Made by a program: the position numbers and the translations under genes. A stretch of 64,000 nt of DNA from Adiantum capillus-veneris (lineage: Eukaryota; Streptophyta; Polypodiopsida; Polypodiales; Pteridaceae): positions 19,080,446 through 19,144,445 of the forward strand of contig CM043969.1 in NCBI GenBank assembly GCA_014529385.2, given 5' to 3'. This document shows, piece after piece, positions 12,766-25,639 of the stretch; the first letter of the stretch is position 1; each line of letters opens with the position of its first letter. Under the pieces are notes generated by a model, which did no database searches, was not told where the DNA came from, and was given only the letters and a program-made list of their open reading frames with translations.

Positions 12766-12915
12766 TTGCAATGGAGGGAGGACGAGTTTTGGAAGCTTAA
12801 TGGAGGAATATATTTTACTGGTGGGAGCCTTGATAGCTTCTATCAATACGTTGACGGCTATCAGAGTTCCTTACCAATAGGTCCACATGTTGATACCGCC
12901 AACTCAGTAAAAGTA
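12766..12915 (+). other. Possible exon fragment of an unknown gene
   Basis: One frame reads smoothly from about 12785 (NGGIYFTGGSLDSFYQYVDG, later GPHVDTANSVK) and ends at a good-looking donor (AAA then GTAAGA, about 12910). I do not recognise the product and no partner exon is evident. It lies head to head with the broken paralogue on the minus strand. Confidence 0.25.
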
Positions 12916-13064
12916 AGATGTAAGCTCATGTTTTGGAAATTTTCCTATTCCTTGATTTATTTCATCTATTTTATAGATTACATTGCCTTGCTTCTATTGG
13001 ATGTGCTTTATTTTCTCTCTCTTCAATATGGCCCTCTAAAAGACCTCCAAAATCTCCTAATGTA

Positions 13065-13235
13065 CCCCCCCCCCCCCCCCCCCCCCCCCCCAACCATTGT
13101 CAAGACAACACATTTCTTCAATAGTCCCTACAACTAAGCATTGTGAGGCACATATATTTCTCCAATCACCACTTGCAACCTATAATTTCCCCGTCATTAA
13201 CTCTCTCACCCAAACCAATGATTTGTGAGGCCATT
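13065..13235 (+). repeat. Dispersed repeat family R1, copy 3, with poly-C expansion
   Basis: A run of 27 C (13065-13091) precedes sequence related to copy 1 (AACCATTGTCAAGACAACAC, then AGTCCCTACAACTAAG and CCGTCATTAACTCTCTCACC). The match continues to about 13235. Confidence 0.6.
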
Positions 13236-15379
13236 CTCCTTCAAGATACACGCATAGACAAAAGAATTTAGAGAAAAGTCTTCCATTCTCTTTTGGTTTA
13301 AACAAAGCTTGCCTACCTCTGCTATAGTGGGCTTATACAAAGCGTTCTAGATTATGACATTCTAGATGGAAACATTCAAGAACTAGTCATGCTTTCATAA
13401 GTGTGTCTCATTTAGCATACATAACATTCCAATCTCTACCAAGAATAAATTCAAGCTTACATATCAACCAACACATTGGCAAGCGCCCAAGATTTTGACT
13501 AAAGCGGTGTCGAGCACAAATCTAATTACATCACCATCAATTTTCTCTGCTTATGGATATCCAAAATTGCATACAAAACTGATCTGGCCATAAGTTGTGC
13601 AGTGAATGCCCGATTTGAGTATTGTAAAGCACATGTCATAGCACTTTTTGAGCAGTAGCAATCAAATCCTTGTTTAAATTGATTCAACTTCTGCAACAAA
13701 CATCCCGAGCTAGATCCAAGAGCAGTAGAATCGGCCTTCAAAATTTATTGTAATGGCCATATCTTCCTCGTTCGGACTCGGATTGATGAGCCATAAAGAC
13801 AAGCATGGAGAGCATATCAAGCCTACCATTTTGGCCTTTAAAACCACATCTTAATAGCATCATTGAATCTCAGCCTATAGGCATCAAACCTCATCTGATG
13901 GCACCAAAACCCATAGGTAGCATACATTTCAATCAACTTGATGTCATAAACAAATCTAGCATAAACCATACGATTGGCAAAGCTCAAAAATACATACAAA
14001 TCCTCGTCTTTTATCTCATGCCCGCAAAGCAACACGACACCAGGGAGGCACTGTGCGTTAAGATCAAGATGTAGCTGTGCTCTTGTTTTTAATGTACTTT
14101 TATGTAAAGAAGGTTGGAAACAATGTGTGTTTCTGGTGTTTGGCTGCACAAATCTATGGGCCGTAGGCTAGATATGTCATTTCGGTTGTTGTTTACACAA
14201 TTTTTTTGTGATCATAGCATAGATCTACATTTTTTTGGTTGTGATTAGATGTTATGTCTGCACTAATCTCTTCTCCAATTGCTGCTTATCTTGTATTTGC
14301 TCCTTAGTGTTTCTGTAAACTGTGCAATCTCTATAATTTCTATAATTTTTACAATTTCAAGGATTTTTCAAATAAAAAAATTAGTAATTTGTACAAACAC
14401 AAAAAAAACACTAATCTATTTGATTTGGGAAATTTTTTGTTGAATTTTTTTTGAAAAGAAAAAACCCTCAATAGTCCCCGTGCTCGTCCTCGTCCCTGAG
14501 CACGAGCACACGAGCACAAGCATGAGCACGCTTTTGGTCTTGGTCAAATGATAGTAGTAATAATAGTTTCATATATCTACTCTACTCCTCCAAGAGTGGA
14601 ATGGGTCATGTGGGATAAAGGCTCCTCCCGTTTCCCTCCACAAGCCTCCTTCAAACTTTCCCCTTTTGCCTACACGCCCAATTAGAAATCGACTATTTTG
14701 GGAATTATGAGAGCTTCAAGTAGTCTAATTGTGCTCTGTAAATCATGCCACATTCCTCCAAATGATACGCTTGTTTTGAGCTATCACATGGCATATTCCA
14801 CATCACACACATCGAAAAAGTTAAAAAAAGTAAGAAAACAAGTGAGAACAACCAAAATAGCTAGTGGCGAGGTCTCTTAGGGTACTCATCAATGCTTTTA
14901 GGGTACCCAAATCACATGTATCGACACTCTAGTTTAGTCATAGACTCTGAAAATCTTAAGAGTGCTTCAAATTATGCGGGCACTCACTATCTATCTACAG
15001 TACGTGTCGGGCCGTCGGCCCGGACCCAAGGTAGTGCAACCCAAGACCCACATATCACATCTAGTGACTCTTCCTCTGAATAGGACATCATGGAGGGGTA
15101 TTCTACACAAAACCCTCAGAATTTAGGTTGAGACATGCATGCCTTGGACCCACGGCTCAAGTCTAACGTGTTTAACTGCTTAAAAGAGACTTTAGTAGAG
15201 TCACTCACTCTGCACATGCAGCTAGCGAAGCAAATAAAGGGGTGGAGAAGTAAATTCACCTTTCACATCTCATGTAGACCCCAGGCTCCTTGAGAGTGTC
15301 TATGTGAATTTCCATCCACTGCATCCTTGGCCCCTCAGAGCTATTCCTCTCTAAAGTTATATTACTTGATGGTAGGAGT
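13236..15379. other. No recognisable gene
   Basis: Frames up to about 100 codons occur (for example minus strand 13838-14149) but none shows a domain, good codon structure or splice sites that I can defend. Near 14480-14530 there is a small cluster of CGAGCAC repeats, and near 15007 a short GGGCCGTCGGCCC dyad. The right part may already belong to the old Gypsy element that is clear from about 15380. Confidence 0.45.
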
Positions 15380-15938
15380 CTTGTAGCAGTACAAGAGGTC
15401 AAACACTATATCCTTGCATCTAGCGAAAGGGAAATTGAAATCTTATGCAAGGTAGACAAACACAAAGAACTAAAAACAAAGGACCCTATGGTGTCAGCTA
15501 CAACATTTGAGCCATTATGGTCTCTTGAATTAGCAGCCCCTGAGAGTCAAAACATAGGGAGCCGCATTGCATCCTCTTCGAAGGACACCCCCAACACCTC
15601 AAACCTAGATGTGGTATTTCTAAATGAAAATTGGGAGTATGATATCTAAATGGAGACTTTAACCAACCTATACACGGGTCACATATACCATGTGGATTGA
15701 TTATATATTTTACAGTCCACATCAGGTGCTACTAACTAAGAGGATTAACAATAGAGAGTTTGTGATGTCGTCCATAGGGTTATCGAGATAGAGAGGCAGA
15801 ACAAAGAGATTAACATGCCTTCAATGGGTCTCATGAGATTTTTGGATACGCAAGGCCAAACAAGCGACCCAGTTACAAATGGATATTCCCTCAGTGAATC
15901 CTATGGATCCTTCATATGTTGTTTCATCGAGAGTCTAG

Positions 15939-16023
15939 TGTTAGGAAATAAGACGTAGCTAAATAGATTTTTGAGTAGATTACTTAATGGAGAGAGATAG
16001 ATTTCACACACAAGAGATTATAG

Positions 16024-16092
<69 letters not shown>

Positions 16093-16677
16093 CACGATAT
16101 ACGTGGTTCACCCAATGTGGGCTACGTCCTGGGAAAGCAGCCACTCAATGGCTTTAGCACTTCAAAAGAAGAAGTAGTTTACAAAGGGATTAAACCCTTG
16201 ATAGAGCTCCCGCCTTGCTTCACTCTCACCACCTCACACTCACCTTGTTGCATCAACTTCACACTATGAAATGTGTGTAGAAATTGCCTCCTTTTATAGG
16301 CCAAAAGGGCTGCCCTCTCTTATGAGAGATAGCCATGTGTAGCCACCCTTGTGTGAATAAGTCCAAATCGGACCCTCCAATCCGCCCATGTGTGGCCGCC
16401 CTTGAGAAGACAAGTCCGCTTTTGAATTCGGCCACCGGCCACCGGCCAACCGACTGGTTGTTTTCCGACCACTTTCCGGCCGCCGTTCGGCCATAATATT
16501 CCGACGAAAAGGAATATTCCGGCGAAAAAAAAGTCTCAGGGGCCTCCGCCCCCGAGGCCTCTAAAGTTGCCCCTGATTCTTGTCCGTGAAAATTTGGGTT
16601 TCTGGTGAGTGATTTTCCTTCACGCACGATGGCTTCTCCTCATAATGGGGGCCTTACAAATGTGCGCTTTTACCACA
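15939..16677 (-). repeat. LTR-like insertion, probably a solo LTR
   Basis: Read on the minus strand, the segment starts TG (plus 16676, or TGTAAGG at plus 16658) and ends TTTCCTAACA (plus 15939). A TATAAAAG box on that strand at about 16292-16299 is placed as in an LTR promoter. It interrupts gag-like sequence. I could not find matching target duplications or an internal region, so solo LTR is the best fit but unproven. It carries the GGCCACCGGCCACCGGCC GC-rich stretch at about 16431-16448. Confidence 0.45.
16027..16088. repeat. (AG)n microsatellite
   Basis: About 31 AG units, inside the LTR-like segment. Confidence 0.97.
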
Positions 16678-17939
16678 GAAAATTACAAGGGTAAATGAGG
16701 CTCCATACTTAGCATCTAGATATAGTATGATACCAGAAGCAATAGTTTACAGTGCCAAAGTTAGCTCATCCTTCTCTCAAAGACACTACCGCTACCATGC
16801 CTACACAGGTGATGAGCATGGCAAAAAGTACACCCTGGACCTCATTCATTAGTAAAGCACTACTAACTAGTAGCACAGTGCCTACAAAAACACCTACAAG
16901 TATGTATCAATCACATGTACCTGTTGCCCCTCATGCTCATGTAGCTCCTACACCCCCAATTATTTCAAAAGCTTATGCTCCATGACCACCCTATCGAAGC
17001 CCTTATTCCAGTGGAGCCACATTAACACGTCATATCCCATGTTTGCAAGGCCTAGGGCCATACATATGAACTTCAAGCCACTGCATGATGCAACACCATA
17101 CTAAGCCTAGGACCCAAGGACCACCTGTATACCAAACCCAATTCCAACCCCCATTCCACATGCAATCCGGAGAGCACCTCTGCCCATTATACCTGTTCAC
17201 TTGGGTGACTTGGCAATATTTGCTCAAGATATTGGTCAATGTATTGCTAAAAATATGTGTAGCACATCTGATAAAGACCTAAAAGCAAGGAAGTACAAAT
17301 GGCTAGGCTCACACAAAAATTCAGTGGTAGATGGAGATGTTAGAAATCATATTGAGGTATTTGAACACGTATGCGATTCCCTGAAATACCATAATGAACT
17401 ACATAAGTGCAAGGCTTTAAACTTGACTCTAAGTGGGAAGGCGGGGGATTGGTATAGAACCTTAAGGATTGAAGAGCGCACACACTATCCTACTCTCAGG
17501 AGATTGTTCTTGAAAGAGTACATACGAGATGGAGTTCTTTGGGGTGTAGCATTTCAGCTCCAGAAAGCCCAATACAAGGAAGGTGAGTCAATGAGAGACT
17601 ATAATTTGAATTCTTACTATAATCCAAGTGAGTGTTATAACAATAACCAACTGCTTGATAGATTCATTAGGGGACTGCGGCATGATGATATATATAATGC
17701 TCTAGTCACTAGAGGTATCACTACTGTTAGCAGTGGCTAACACTGGCTACACCAATTATGCATCAAGAGGGAGATGTACTATGGATGTGCACAATGTTTC
17801 CTACTCACTATGTATAAGTCTTGGGCTCATTGGGAGTTCCAAAGTTGTATATGCTAGCTAGAAGGCTCAAACTTAAACCCATAATAGAAGAGATTGTGGT
17901 GAAAGCCTTTATAAGGAATCCTTTATGCAAGGAAGCTTC

Positions 17940-18622
17940 ATTCTTGAGTATCCACTTTTGAGAGCTCTCTCTTTCTTGAGTGTTCACTCTATGATGGCCT
18001 AGCCTTGAGCTTAATGCCCATGCTTAAGAGGCTAGTGCTAATCCATTGTAATTGGAGAGGCATTCTTAATCTAATCTCTACTTCCTTCATTAGTCTACTT
18101 CTTCTCTATTCCATTATGTCATGAAGTAGTTTCACCTTTCTCATTATTTTAGATTTGAGTATGTGTGATGACTTCTTGCTATTAACCACTCCTATCCTTC
18201 TATAAGCACTCAATTTGTTGCAATATTTATCATCTCTAATTAGTTTGATTAAGTTGTTTCTTAATCTTGTATTAGTGTATGTGCCCTATTGTTTGCTTGT
18301 GTGGATAGGTTTATGAAACTCTAGTAGCATTTACCTTGTGTGTGTAGCTTTTGATGAAGTGCCTTGATTGGCATATGGTTATTGGAGAGGCCAACACCAA
18401 TGCAATTAGTGTGTGCTTATCATAAGTGTACTTTGAGATTCTAGTCTATGGTAAGTCGAACTTTGGTGGGCTTAATGTGTGTAGGAGATGCTTGGTTGAT
18501 GATGTGATTAGACTTAGTGATTCATGGCTAACCTCTATTGCATTCTAGCCAGGTTGCCGATCCTAGGATTGATAATTTTGTTGGTCTTGGGTTGATTAGG
18601 CTATGCTCGATTGCCCCCCACA
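17940..18622 (+). repeat. 5' LTR of giant Gypsy element
   Basis: Shares ATTCTTGAGTATCCAC at the left, then TTCATTAGTCTACTTCTTC, GGTTGCCGATCCTAGGATTG and the end CCCCCCACA with 33508-34321. It lacks about 70 bp (around 18540) that the 3' copy has, and has almost no CT microsatellite. Confidence 0.85.
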
Positions 18623-18624
18623 TT

Positions 18625-18642
18625 TGGCGCTGTTGCCGGGGA
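18625..18642 (+). other. Primer-binding site, Asp tRNA type
   Basis: TGGCGCTGTTGCCGGGGA differs by one base from the TGGCGCCGTTGCCGGGGA primer site common in plant Gypsy elements. It starts two bases after the LTR. Confidence 0.9.
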
Positions 18643-19099
18643 TTGAAGAGACCTAAACTAAGGAAAAACATGAGTGTACTTCCTCTAGAATCTCCTAGAG
18701 TCAAAACTTTCTTTTTAAAACCGTATAGCTTAAGATTGTCGTCTTTTGCTATGTAGAGGTAGCTTGGAAGTAGGTTGTACTTGCTAAGTATCTTTTAGGA
18801 TTGTAGGATTAGATTGGGATTTTGAGAACGATTGACTGTTGAGACAAGTCTTCAGATCAAGGCTCAAAAAACCATAAAAAACAAGAAAATGAGTGTTTGT
18901 TGACACTTTCCACAACCCATTGTAGTAGAACCTAGGAGTAGGGTAAATAAAATCCGAGGTGGAATCTTAGAACATTGCTCGCTCCAAAAGAATCAATTGT
19001 GATTTGTTTATGTGAAGTTGCAGAATTTCATGTCTACGGCTAAAAATAGCACCAAAAGACTGTCAACCACTGAATCCGACTGGAGATTATGCTTTAAAA

Positions 19100-20200
19100 G
19101 TTGTATGAACCAGTGGGTAAGCTTAAGGATGCATTGAGGTAAAAATTTTAAGAGTTTGCAAAAACTCAGATTATTTACTTTTTCTTGATATTTTTAGGCC
19201 AAATTAAGTTTTGACTTGACTCAAAGGCTTAAAATAGCTCATGAAAAGACTGTCCAGTGAAAAAGTTCAAAAAAGTGCTCATTTTAGGCCTAAAGTAAAT
19301 AATCACGATTATTTACTTTCAGCTCAAAAGTGACCAAGGTTGATACCAGAGACTCTATGCATGTGTACAAACATCTTTTGTAAAGGCCCATAGAATTTTG
19401 ACCACCAAGCTGACAAGAAACTTGGTAAAAACTGAATTATGTACTGACTTTCGGAAACTTGAGTGTAAATTGGGAAAATTTTGTTCAAACTCCATGAAAC
19501 ATCACTTAAAGGGTTATATTGATGTGATAAACAAGTGTACATGCTCAATTGACAAAAAAGATGCAAAAATTTACCAGAAGTAAATAATTACAATTATTTA
19601 CTTCTGTCCCATTTTTCAACTTTTTTGACCAAACCAGCACACCACTAGTTTTAGCATGTTATATTAAGCCCATAAATCAAATTTGGTAAGATTTGGATCA
19701 TTGGATTGAAAATTTTGGCCAAATTTGCAAAGTCACTCTCTGTAGACACAAAATTATTGACCATTTGAACAAAAATTATCCAAACTTGATGAAACTTGGC
19801 TAGGGAGCTTAAGTTAAACTGCTTAATAGATATGTGTCAAGATTATGACAAAAACTTGTAAAAAAATAACAGGAGTAAATAATCGCGATTATTTACATCT
19901 GCTACAAAACTAGACATTTTTGCACATTTGAGTATACCACAAGGTCAAGCATATCAAGTAGACCACACAAATCAATTTTGGTGAAATTTGGATCACAAAA
20001 GTGGGACTTAAGCCAGATTCTTGAAAACTGAGTCTGCGGACACGAAACAGTTGATAACTTGAACAAATTTTGTTCAAACTTAGTGAAACTTGTCCAGAGA
20101 CCTTAAAAAGTTGCATACTTGGCAAAACAAGCCAAAAAGTGTAAAAATTGAGAAAAATAAATAATCACGATTATTTACTATCGATACACAGAGACAGACT
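19100..20200 (+). repeat. Degenerate ~290-bp tandem repeats with 22-bp palindrome (leader array)
   Basis: The palindrome with half-site GTAAATAATCG (second half its reverse complement) is perfect at 19875-19896. Near-perfect copies lie at 19292-19318, 19576-19605 and 20155-20178, with a half copy at 19169-19178. Centres are about 281-295 bp apart. The sequence between neighbouring palindromes is also related (AACTTG and TGAAACTTG blocks, a GGATC-containing block, CTGTAGACAC/CTGCGGACAC), so this is a diverged tandem array. No coding frame covers it. Confidence 0.85.
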
Positions 20201-20809
20201 TTTTGACTTTTGAACTTGTACAGTGTTAGACCAACATAATACAAGGCCATCGGGCAATTTGGGTTCAATTGGATCCAAATTAGTACTTGTTCACTCAATT
20301 TCCAGGTTGCAGATTAGTCCTTTGGATTTTTGCAAAAGTAGAATCTGATAGTTTCAACTGCTGACTCACTTAGTTCGATTTGAAGTGATATACATAGACC
20401 AGTCACAATAGTTAGCAAGAATGGTACAGTCTTTGTGAAAGGATAGCTAACTTGAATAAAACTGATATAAGAATCAGGTTGCAGACAAGGAATTGAAAGC
20501 TTGATAGAAGTAGCAATCAAGTCAAGTGGAAGAAGTTGATAACAAGTCAATCCGACGGTAAGTACATTATCCAGGGCTTCACAAGTATATATGAACCTTA
20601 GATCTGTTTGTATACGTACTAGGAAACCAAGGCATATTTGGAGAGACCGCTAGTAGGGTATCCCCGAAGAGAGTGTGAATCAAGGTGAGCACTTGGACAC
20701 TATCTTTGAAGAATTCTCAGACACTCTTTCAGAATCAACATCTAAAATGTTTTCCTATTCAACTCATTCAGAAACCGGAACGACATTGTGATATAAGCAC
20801 ATACTCTCT

Positions 20810-22910
20810 TTTTATAAGACTAATCGCCATGGAGCTCAGGTTTACCTGGATCTTAATGAAGAGTATGCCATTCACATTGATGACCATGACATAAAGTTTG
20901 AAGAGGAAATCAGGGCAAACAAACAAGGAAAAATGTACATGGATAAAAATAGAACTCAGTATTTACAAGTTGAAAACCGTGACATGATAGACAAATAGGG
21001 GTTAGAAGTAAATACCATAATTCCAAATATGGCAGCAAAAGAAGGACCATCGACTTTACAATTTGAAGGATATGATCAAGTTGATTTGAAGCCTCTAAAA
21101 TGGCTTAGCACAGATAATCCTAGGATCGAAGTCTATTGTTGGGAGGATAGAAACGTCAAAGATCTTCTATGGACTTTGCATGCCAAATCCGGACAGTTAA
21201 CGCCCATGAAAATCATCTATATCTTCAAAATCAAAGACAAGGGTTCAACAGATCTACCAACCTACCTATTTAGGGATTGTTATAACAATAATTTTGTTAT
21301 GATGACTCTTGAGGAGGTGGAACAAACCAAATATCAAGGGTACTCCATAAGGGTTTGGATATTGGACCAAGGACCAGAAACTATTCCAAGAATGAACTCC
21401 GCGAGAGATCTTTTGAGGGTAATGTTAAAAAACCACAAACCACCTCATCACAAAGAAAACCGGGTGACACTAAAGCCAGTCCAGGGCTACATGAGTCACT
21501 ATTTTCAACAGACTGGTTTGAAGGACTCGAAACATGGCCAATTGCCAGGAGACTAGGAGTTGAACCAAATAATGTGTCAGACCAGCTGATTTCCAAAAAT
21601 GGGTCAGAAAATACAGTGGATTTGGGGATCCATATGACCACTTAGCAAGCTTTAAGCAAGTGCTAAGAGCAGAACGCATATTTGATATCCATAATCAATT
21701 CGAGGGGTTTGGAATGACATTAGAAGGAAAAGCATTGACATGTTTCTAAAACATTCCACCAAGGTCAATCATGGACTTAAATACATTAGCTCAAGGATTT
21801 GTGGCTGCTTGTTCCAAAACGGGGATCAAACATGATACGGTAGCTCAAATCTATAGCTTCAAACAGAAACAAGGTGACTCTGTTAGGGATTGTGTAACTA
21901 GAACGAAACAATACATTGCAGGATGCCCAAAGCTAGAGATAACTGCAAAAGAAAGACTAGTATTATTGTTTTTAGAGGGACTTCTAAACAAAGAACTTCA
22001 TGCTATACTGTATAGCAAGATGCATATGACCTTAGAAGAGTGTGTGTCGGATGCTATTGACTTAGGAGACAATTGTGATATTTTCAATGAAGAAGATGTC
22101 CCTAAGGATAATCTAAGCAAGAAAACAACATCCATCAAACCAGCACAAGTGGGAACTTTTTTTGCAACACAGCTTACAACCATAAAAGAAATGCTCAAAA
22201 GGATGAATGACATGATGAATAACATGCAAAAATCACCTATGAGGGGACCAGGGCAAGGGATACCTCAACAGGGACAACCAATTAGGCCATATAAATGTTG
22301 AGCAATCGAGGATAAATGGACCAACCATGAGACCAGTGAGTGCTATTACTGACCAAAGTATGATGGGAATGTTTAACATGTGTCTATGAGGCCACAAGGA
22401 CAACCCATGTACATATATCAACCTAATATGGTCCCAGCTCAAAGACCACCGATGGGTATGGAAAGACCTCAGTCCCTGTTGGGTCAACAACCTCCATATC
22501 CTAGACATAATGTAGTACCTCTACAGTACATGCATTCAGAGGGAGTTGTAGATGAACAAGAACTAGTGCATGTTACACCCTATGCTGAGTCTAGTCCATC
22601 TACAGTAATGGTAGAAGGAGACTAGTATAATTCACATCCACCACCAATGGAAGAACCTGTGACTTATACTACACCAAAGCTTGCACCGATGTACTATGTA
22701 GCTAATCAAGGTGTTAGACCTTTGATGGTAAGACCCATGATGAAGCCAAGAACTGGAAACTGTCATAATTGTGGTGCAGATGATCATTGAAAAAATGAAT
22801 TTCCAGAGCTTGATAAGAACCTTAAGCTAGTTGAAGCTTATTGCATACAATGTTGCAAAAAGGGAGGGAACTTTCCTTAATATTGTCCAAAAAATCCTTT
22901 AAACAAGGGT
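20810..22910 (+). pseudogene. Giant Gypsy gag
   Basis: The N-terminal part is open at 21029-21556 (MAAKEGPSTLQFEGYDQVDL, later PTYLFRDCYNNNF). After a shift the capsid-like domain reads YDHLASFKQVLRAE, GMTLEGKALTCF, LAQGFVAACS, YSFKQKQGDSVRDC and LVLLFLEGLLNKELHAIL (to about 22060). A methionine/proline/glutamine-rich tail follows at 22200-22600. Two decayed zinc knuckles lie at about 22757-22885 (CHNCGADDH then CIQCCKKGGNFP, each with a stop). Stops near 21556, 21750 and 22300 disable it. Confidence 0.8.
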
Positions 22911-25520
22911 AAAACAGTAGTGAACGTAGTCCAAGTGATACCTAGAAGCTCATGTGAGAGTGAACTAATTGTCCCGATCAAGGTAATCACCAGAGCCCAT
23001 GCTAAGAAAAAGAAACATAACTCCTCTGATGATTCGGAGAATACTAAAATTTCCTCTCAAAAGACCAAGAGAAGAAGAAGCAAAAGGTATGAGATGAGAA
23101 AACAAAACAAAGGGCTGAAATCGAGGAGAAAGCCAAGAAACTATTCCAAAAAAAAGTGAAAGAAACTGGAAGTGAAATCAAGGAAACCACCATGAAATCT
23201 GGAGGATCAATTTTTGTAGACAAAAATTTTGAGTCGATTAATGCAGCCTTGGAAGCTTACCAAGCGGGACTTAAAGCAGGCCAAAATATAGAAAACAAAT
23301 AGAAAAACTATCCTTCTCCAGACATGGAAGCAGCTAAGCTTGAAGCTTATCAAAATTTGGTAATAATTACTCAAGAGATGCTGGAAAAACAAAAACCCAA
23401 GCTCGAGAGTATGACAAAATCTATAGAGCTTGTGGTAAAAACCAATAAAGAGAAATCCGAAGTGGTGGTAGAACCCCACCTTGAAACAAAAGAGCCAGAA
23501 CTCATAGTACCTGACAATGAATATGCCTTAGATGGAATTCCATTAGTAGAAGAAGATTGGCCAAGACACTTACGGAAAAAAGTGAGAGAGATCAATGATG
23601 GGAGCCTAACTTTGAAGTCAACTCCTATAGAGGAAGTTTGGTTAGACAATCTACCTCCTGATAAGAGCATGGATGTAAAATCATTGTATGGGGATTGCAG
23701 TTCTGAAGCTTCAGAAATGTCTAAACCATTGACTTTTTTACTTGGAAGATAACGAAGATGAATCCATAGTGTGTAAAACCACTCAGAGAAAGAGAGCAGA
23801 AAAGACCCTAGAGGTAGACAACATCCATTCAATCATGTATACACCCATTCAATGCACTCTTACTTTAGGAGAAATGTTAAAAATCAGACCATATCTATGA
23901 ATTGATCTACAGATTACTCTAGAGAAGGTGGGGATAACAGGGCTAATTGCAAAAAAATTGAAAAAATTGAAACACGATTTGGATAACGAAGAGATTAGAT
24001 TTGTTCCAATGAACAAAGTTGGAGAATACTACGAAGGGGAAGAAGGAAACACAACCCTTCCAGTGCGATATGATATAGAAACCATGGAAATACTGGATAG
24101 TGGGGCAGGGATAGCCATAGTCACGAAAGCAGCATGTGAATCATGGGGACAACCAGCCATTAGACAAACTTGAATGAAATGGCTGATGGACACATCGAAA
24201 GACCCCTAGGAATGCTTGAAAAAGTGATAGTTAATTCATGTGGGATTGAAAACACACTTTTGCAATAGTGGACTTTGGAAAGAAACTCAATTATGAAATC
24301 ATCTTAGGAAGACCTTTCATGCGACAAGTACAACTCATCCAGGATTGAGGAAACAATTATCTGTACTTGAAGCAAGTGGGATCAATAACAAGGGTTAATC
24401 TAAAAGATCACACTTATAGAGATGTCATGAAAACGCCCATTCAAGAATTCAATTTAGTCTCTTCGGCTGAAACTAAGCTTCCATCTTGGTTGAACAAAGA
24501 CACACCTATTTGAATGTGTGAAGCCTCAGAAAACGGGAGCTTAAAATGAGAAGAATGTATCTTAGAAAGGGATTGCACAGACGAAGCCTATATACCTGAA
24601 CCCTTTCTAGAGAATTTTTTTGAGCCATTTGATTGGACTCAAATTTTAGCAACAATGGATCTATGTGTAAATACGTCTATGCCTACTCAATTTTGCAATG
24701 AGGACGGCTATGCTATAATTTCCATACAAATGATTTCAACCCTTCACATTGAAGACGAAATTCAAGAATCCAAGGGCTTGATGAAATCTCAACAAGTCTT
24801 TTTAGACCTCTACTATGATGCAACTGATGAGTTGGAAGAACATTCAGTTACCTCAGATGATTCGGGGTCAAAAAAAGAACATATGAGAGCTAAACTACTC
24901 ATGAAAGGAGGGGAGGAAAAGTTTTTTGACTTTCCAAACCAAAAACCTAGAAGACAGAAATGGTGTAGAAGAAAAAGAGACAAGTGAAACTTAAAATTTA
25001 GACCTATGCCATCAGTCTCCAGTAGAACACAATTTTTTATGTAGATAGATGCACATGATTGTGTCAAAGACAAAATCACTGGTAGATATCCTTTAAATGA
25101 AAAGCAGGAAATATCGAAAACGTTGAGAAAAACAAGAAAGGAAACTCAAGCAAAACCTAAATTCCAGGACAAGAATTCAACCATGACACGAGTTGAGTGA
25201 AGAAAGAAATATTAAGAGTTGAAGAAAGCTCTAAAGGAGATATATACAACTGAAATGAAAACCATTGAGGAGGAAGGTAAAGATATAATGAGTGTTCCAT
25301 TCCATTACAAAAAATACACTTTCCAAGACCGAAAAATTATAGTCAAACAACCTGTCAGGGAACTACGAAAACAGGGCGAGTCTTACAAAGGACTTGAAAA
25401 CGCAAAAAAGATAGATCTGACCAAACCAGGAGAAGAGCCTATATCTGTCTACATTGCAAACGACCTGATGAAAGAATAAGAAGAGCTTTTGTTAAGCTTA
25501 TTGAAAGAGTACCGAGAGGG
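22911..25520 (+). pseudogene. Giant Gypsy linker and aspartic protease
   Basis: 22920-23750 encodes a lysine/glutamate-rich linker (KKKHNSSDDS, KRRRSKRYEMRKQNK). The retropepsin is at about 23930-24340: EILDSGAGIAIVTKAAC carries the catalytic D-S-G, and the later IILGRPFM-type motif is recognisable at about 24298-24325 in another frame. After that, 24655-24987 and 25219-25479 are open but unrecognised, probably the spacer before reverse transcriptase. Several stops lie between the blocks. Confidence 0.7.
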
Positions 25521-25639
25521 GTGTTGATCCAAAAATATGTCAACATACCATACCTATGAGAGATGATGCAAAACCAAGCAGACAAAGGCCATATACCTAT
25601 AATGAGACATCTGCCAGAAAGATCAAAGAAGAGAGAGAA

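Larger units (their letters stand above)
15380..17740 (+). pseudogene. Old Gypsy element, gag region (first part)
   Basis: The clear portion is 17201-17740, a capsid-like gag domain: HIEVFEHVCDSLKYHNE, then LNLTLSGKAGDWYRTL, RRLFLKEYI and QKAQYKEGESMRDY, ending with LLDRFIRGLRHDDIYNALV. This is the retrotransposon gag fold pattern in which a W-Y/F pair precedes F...F. Upstream, 16752-16985 is a proline/threonine/serine-rich piece, and weaker gag-like sequence runs back to about 15380, broken by an LTR-like insertion. Its zinc knuckle lies at 34555, beyond a 16-kb insertion, so gag has been split in two. Confidence 0.65.

Noticed and set aside
13838-14149. A 103-codon minus-strand frame as a gene
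   Set aside because: Composition is unremarkable, there is no domain, and no paralogue or splice partner was found.
19875-19896. CRISPR-like array or operator sites
   Set aside because: The dyads are regularly spaced, but units are about 290 bp with related spacers inside a plant retrotransposon. They are not short repeats with unique spacers.
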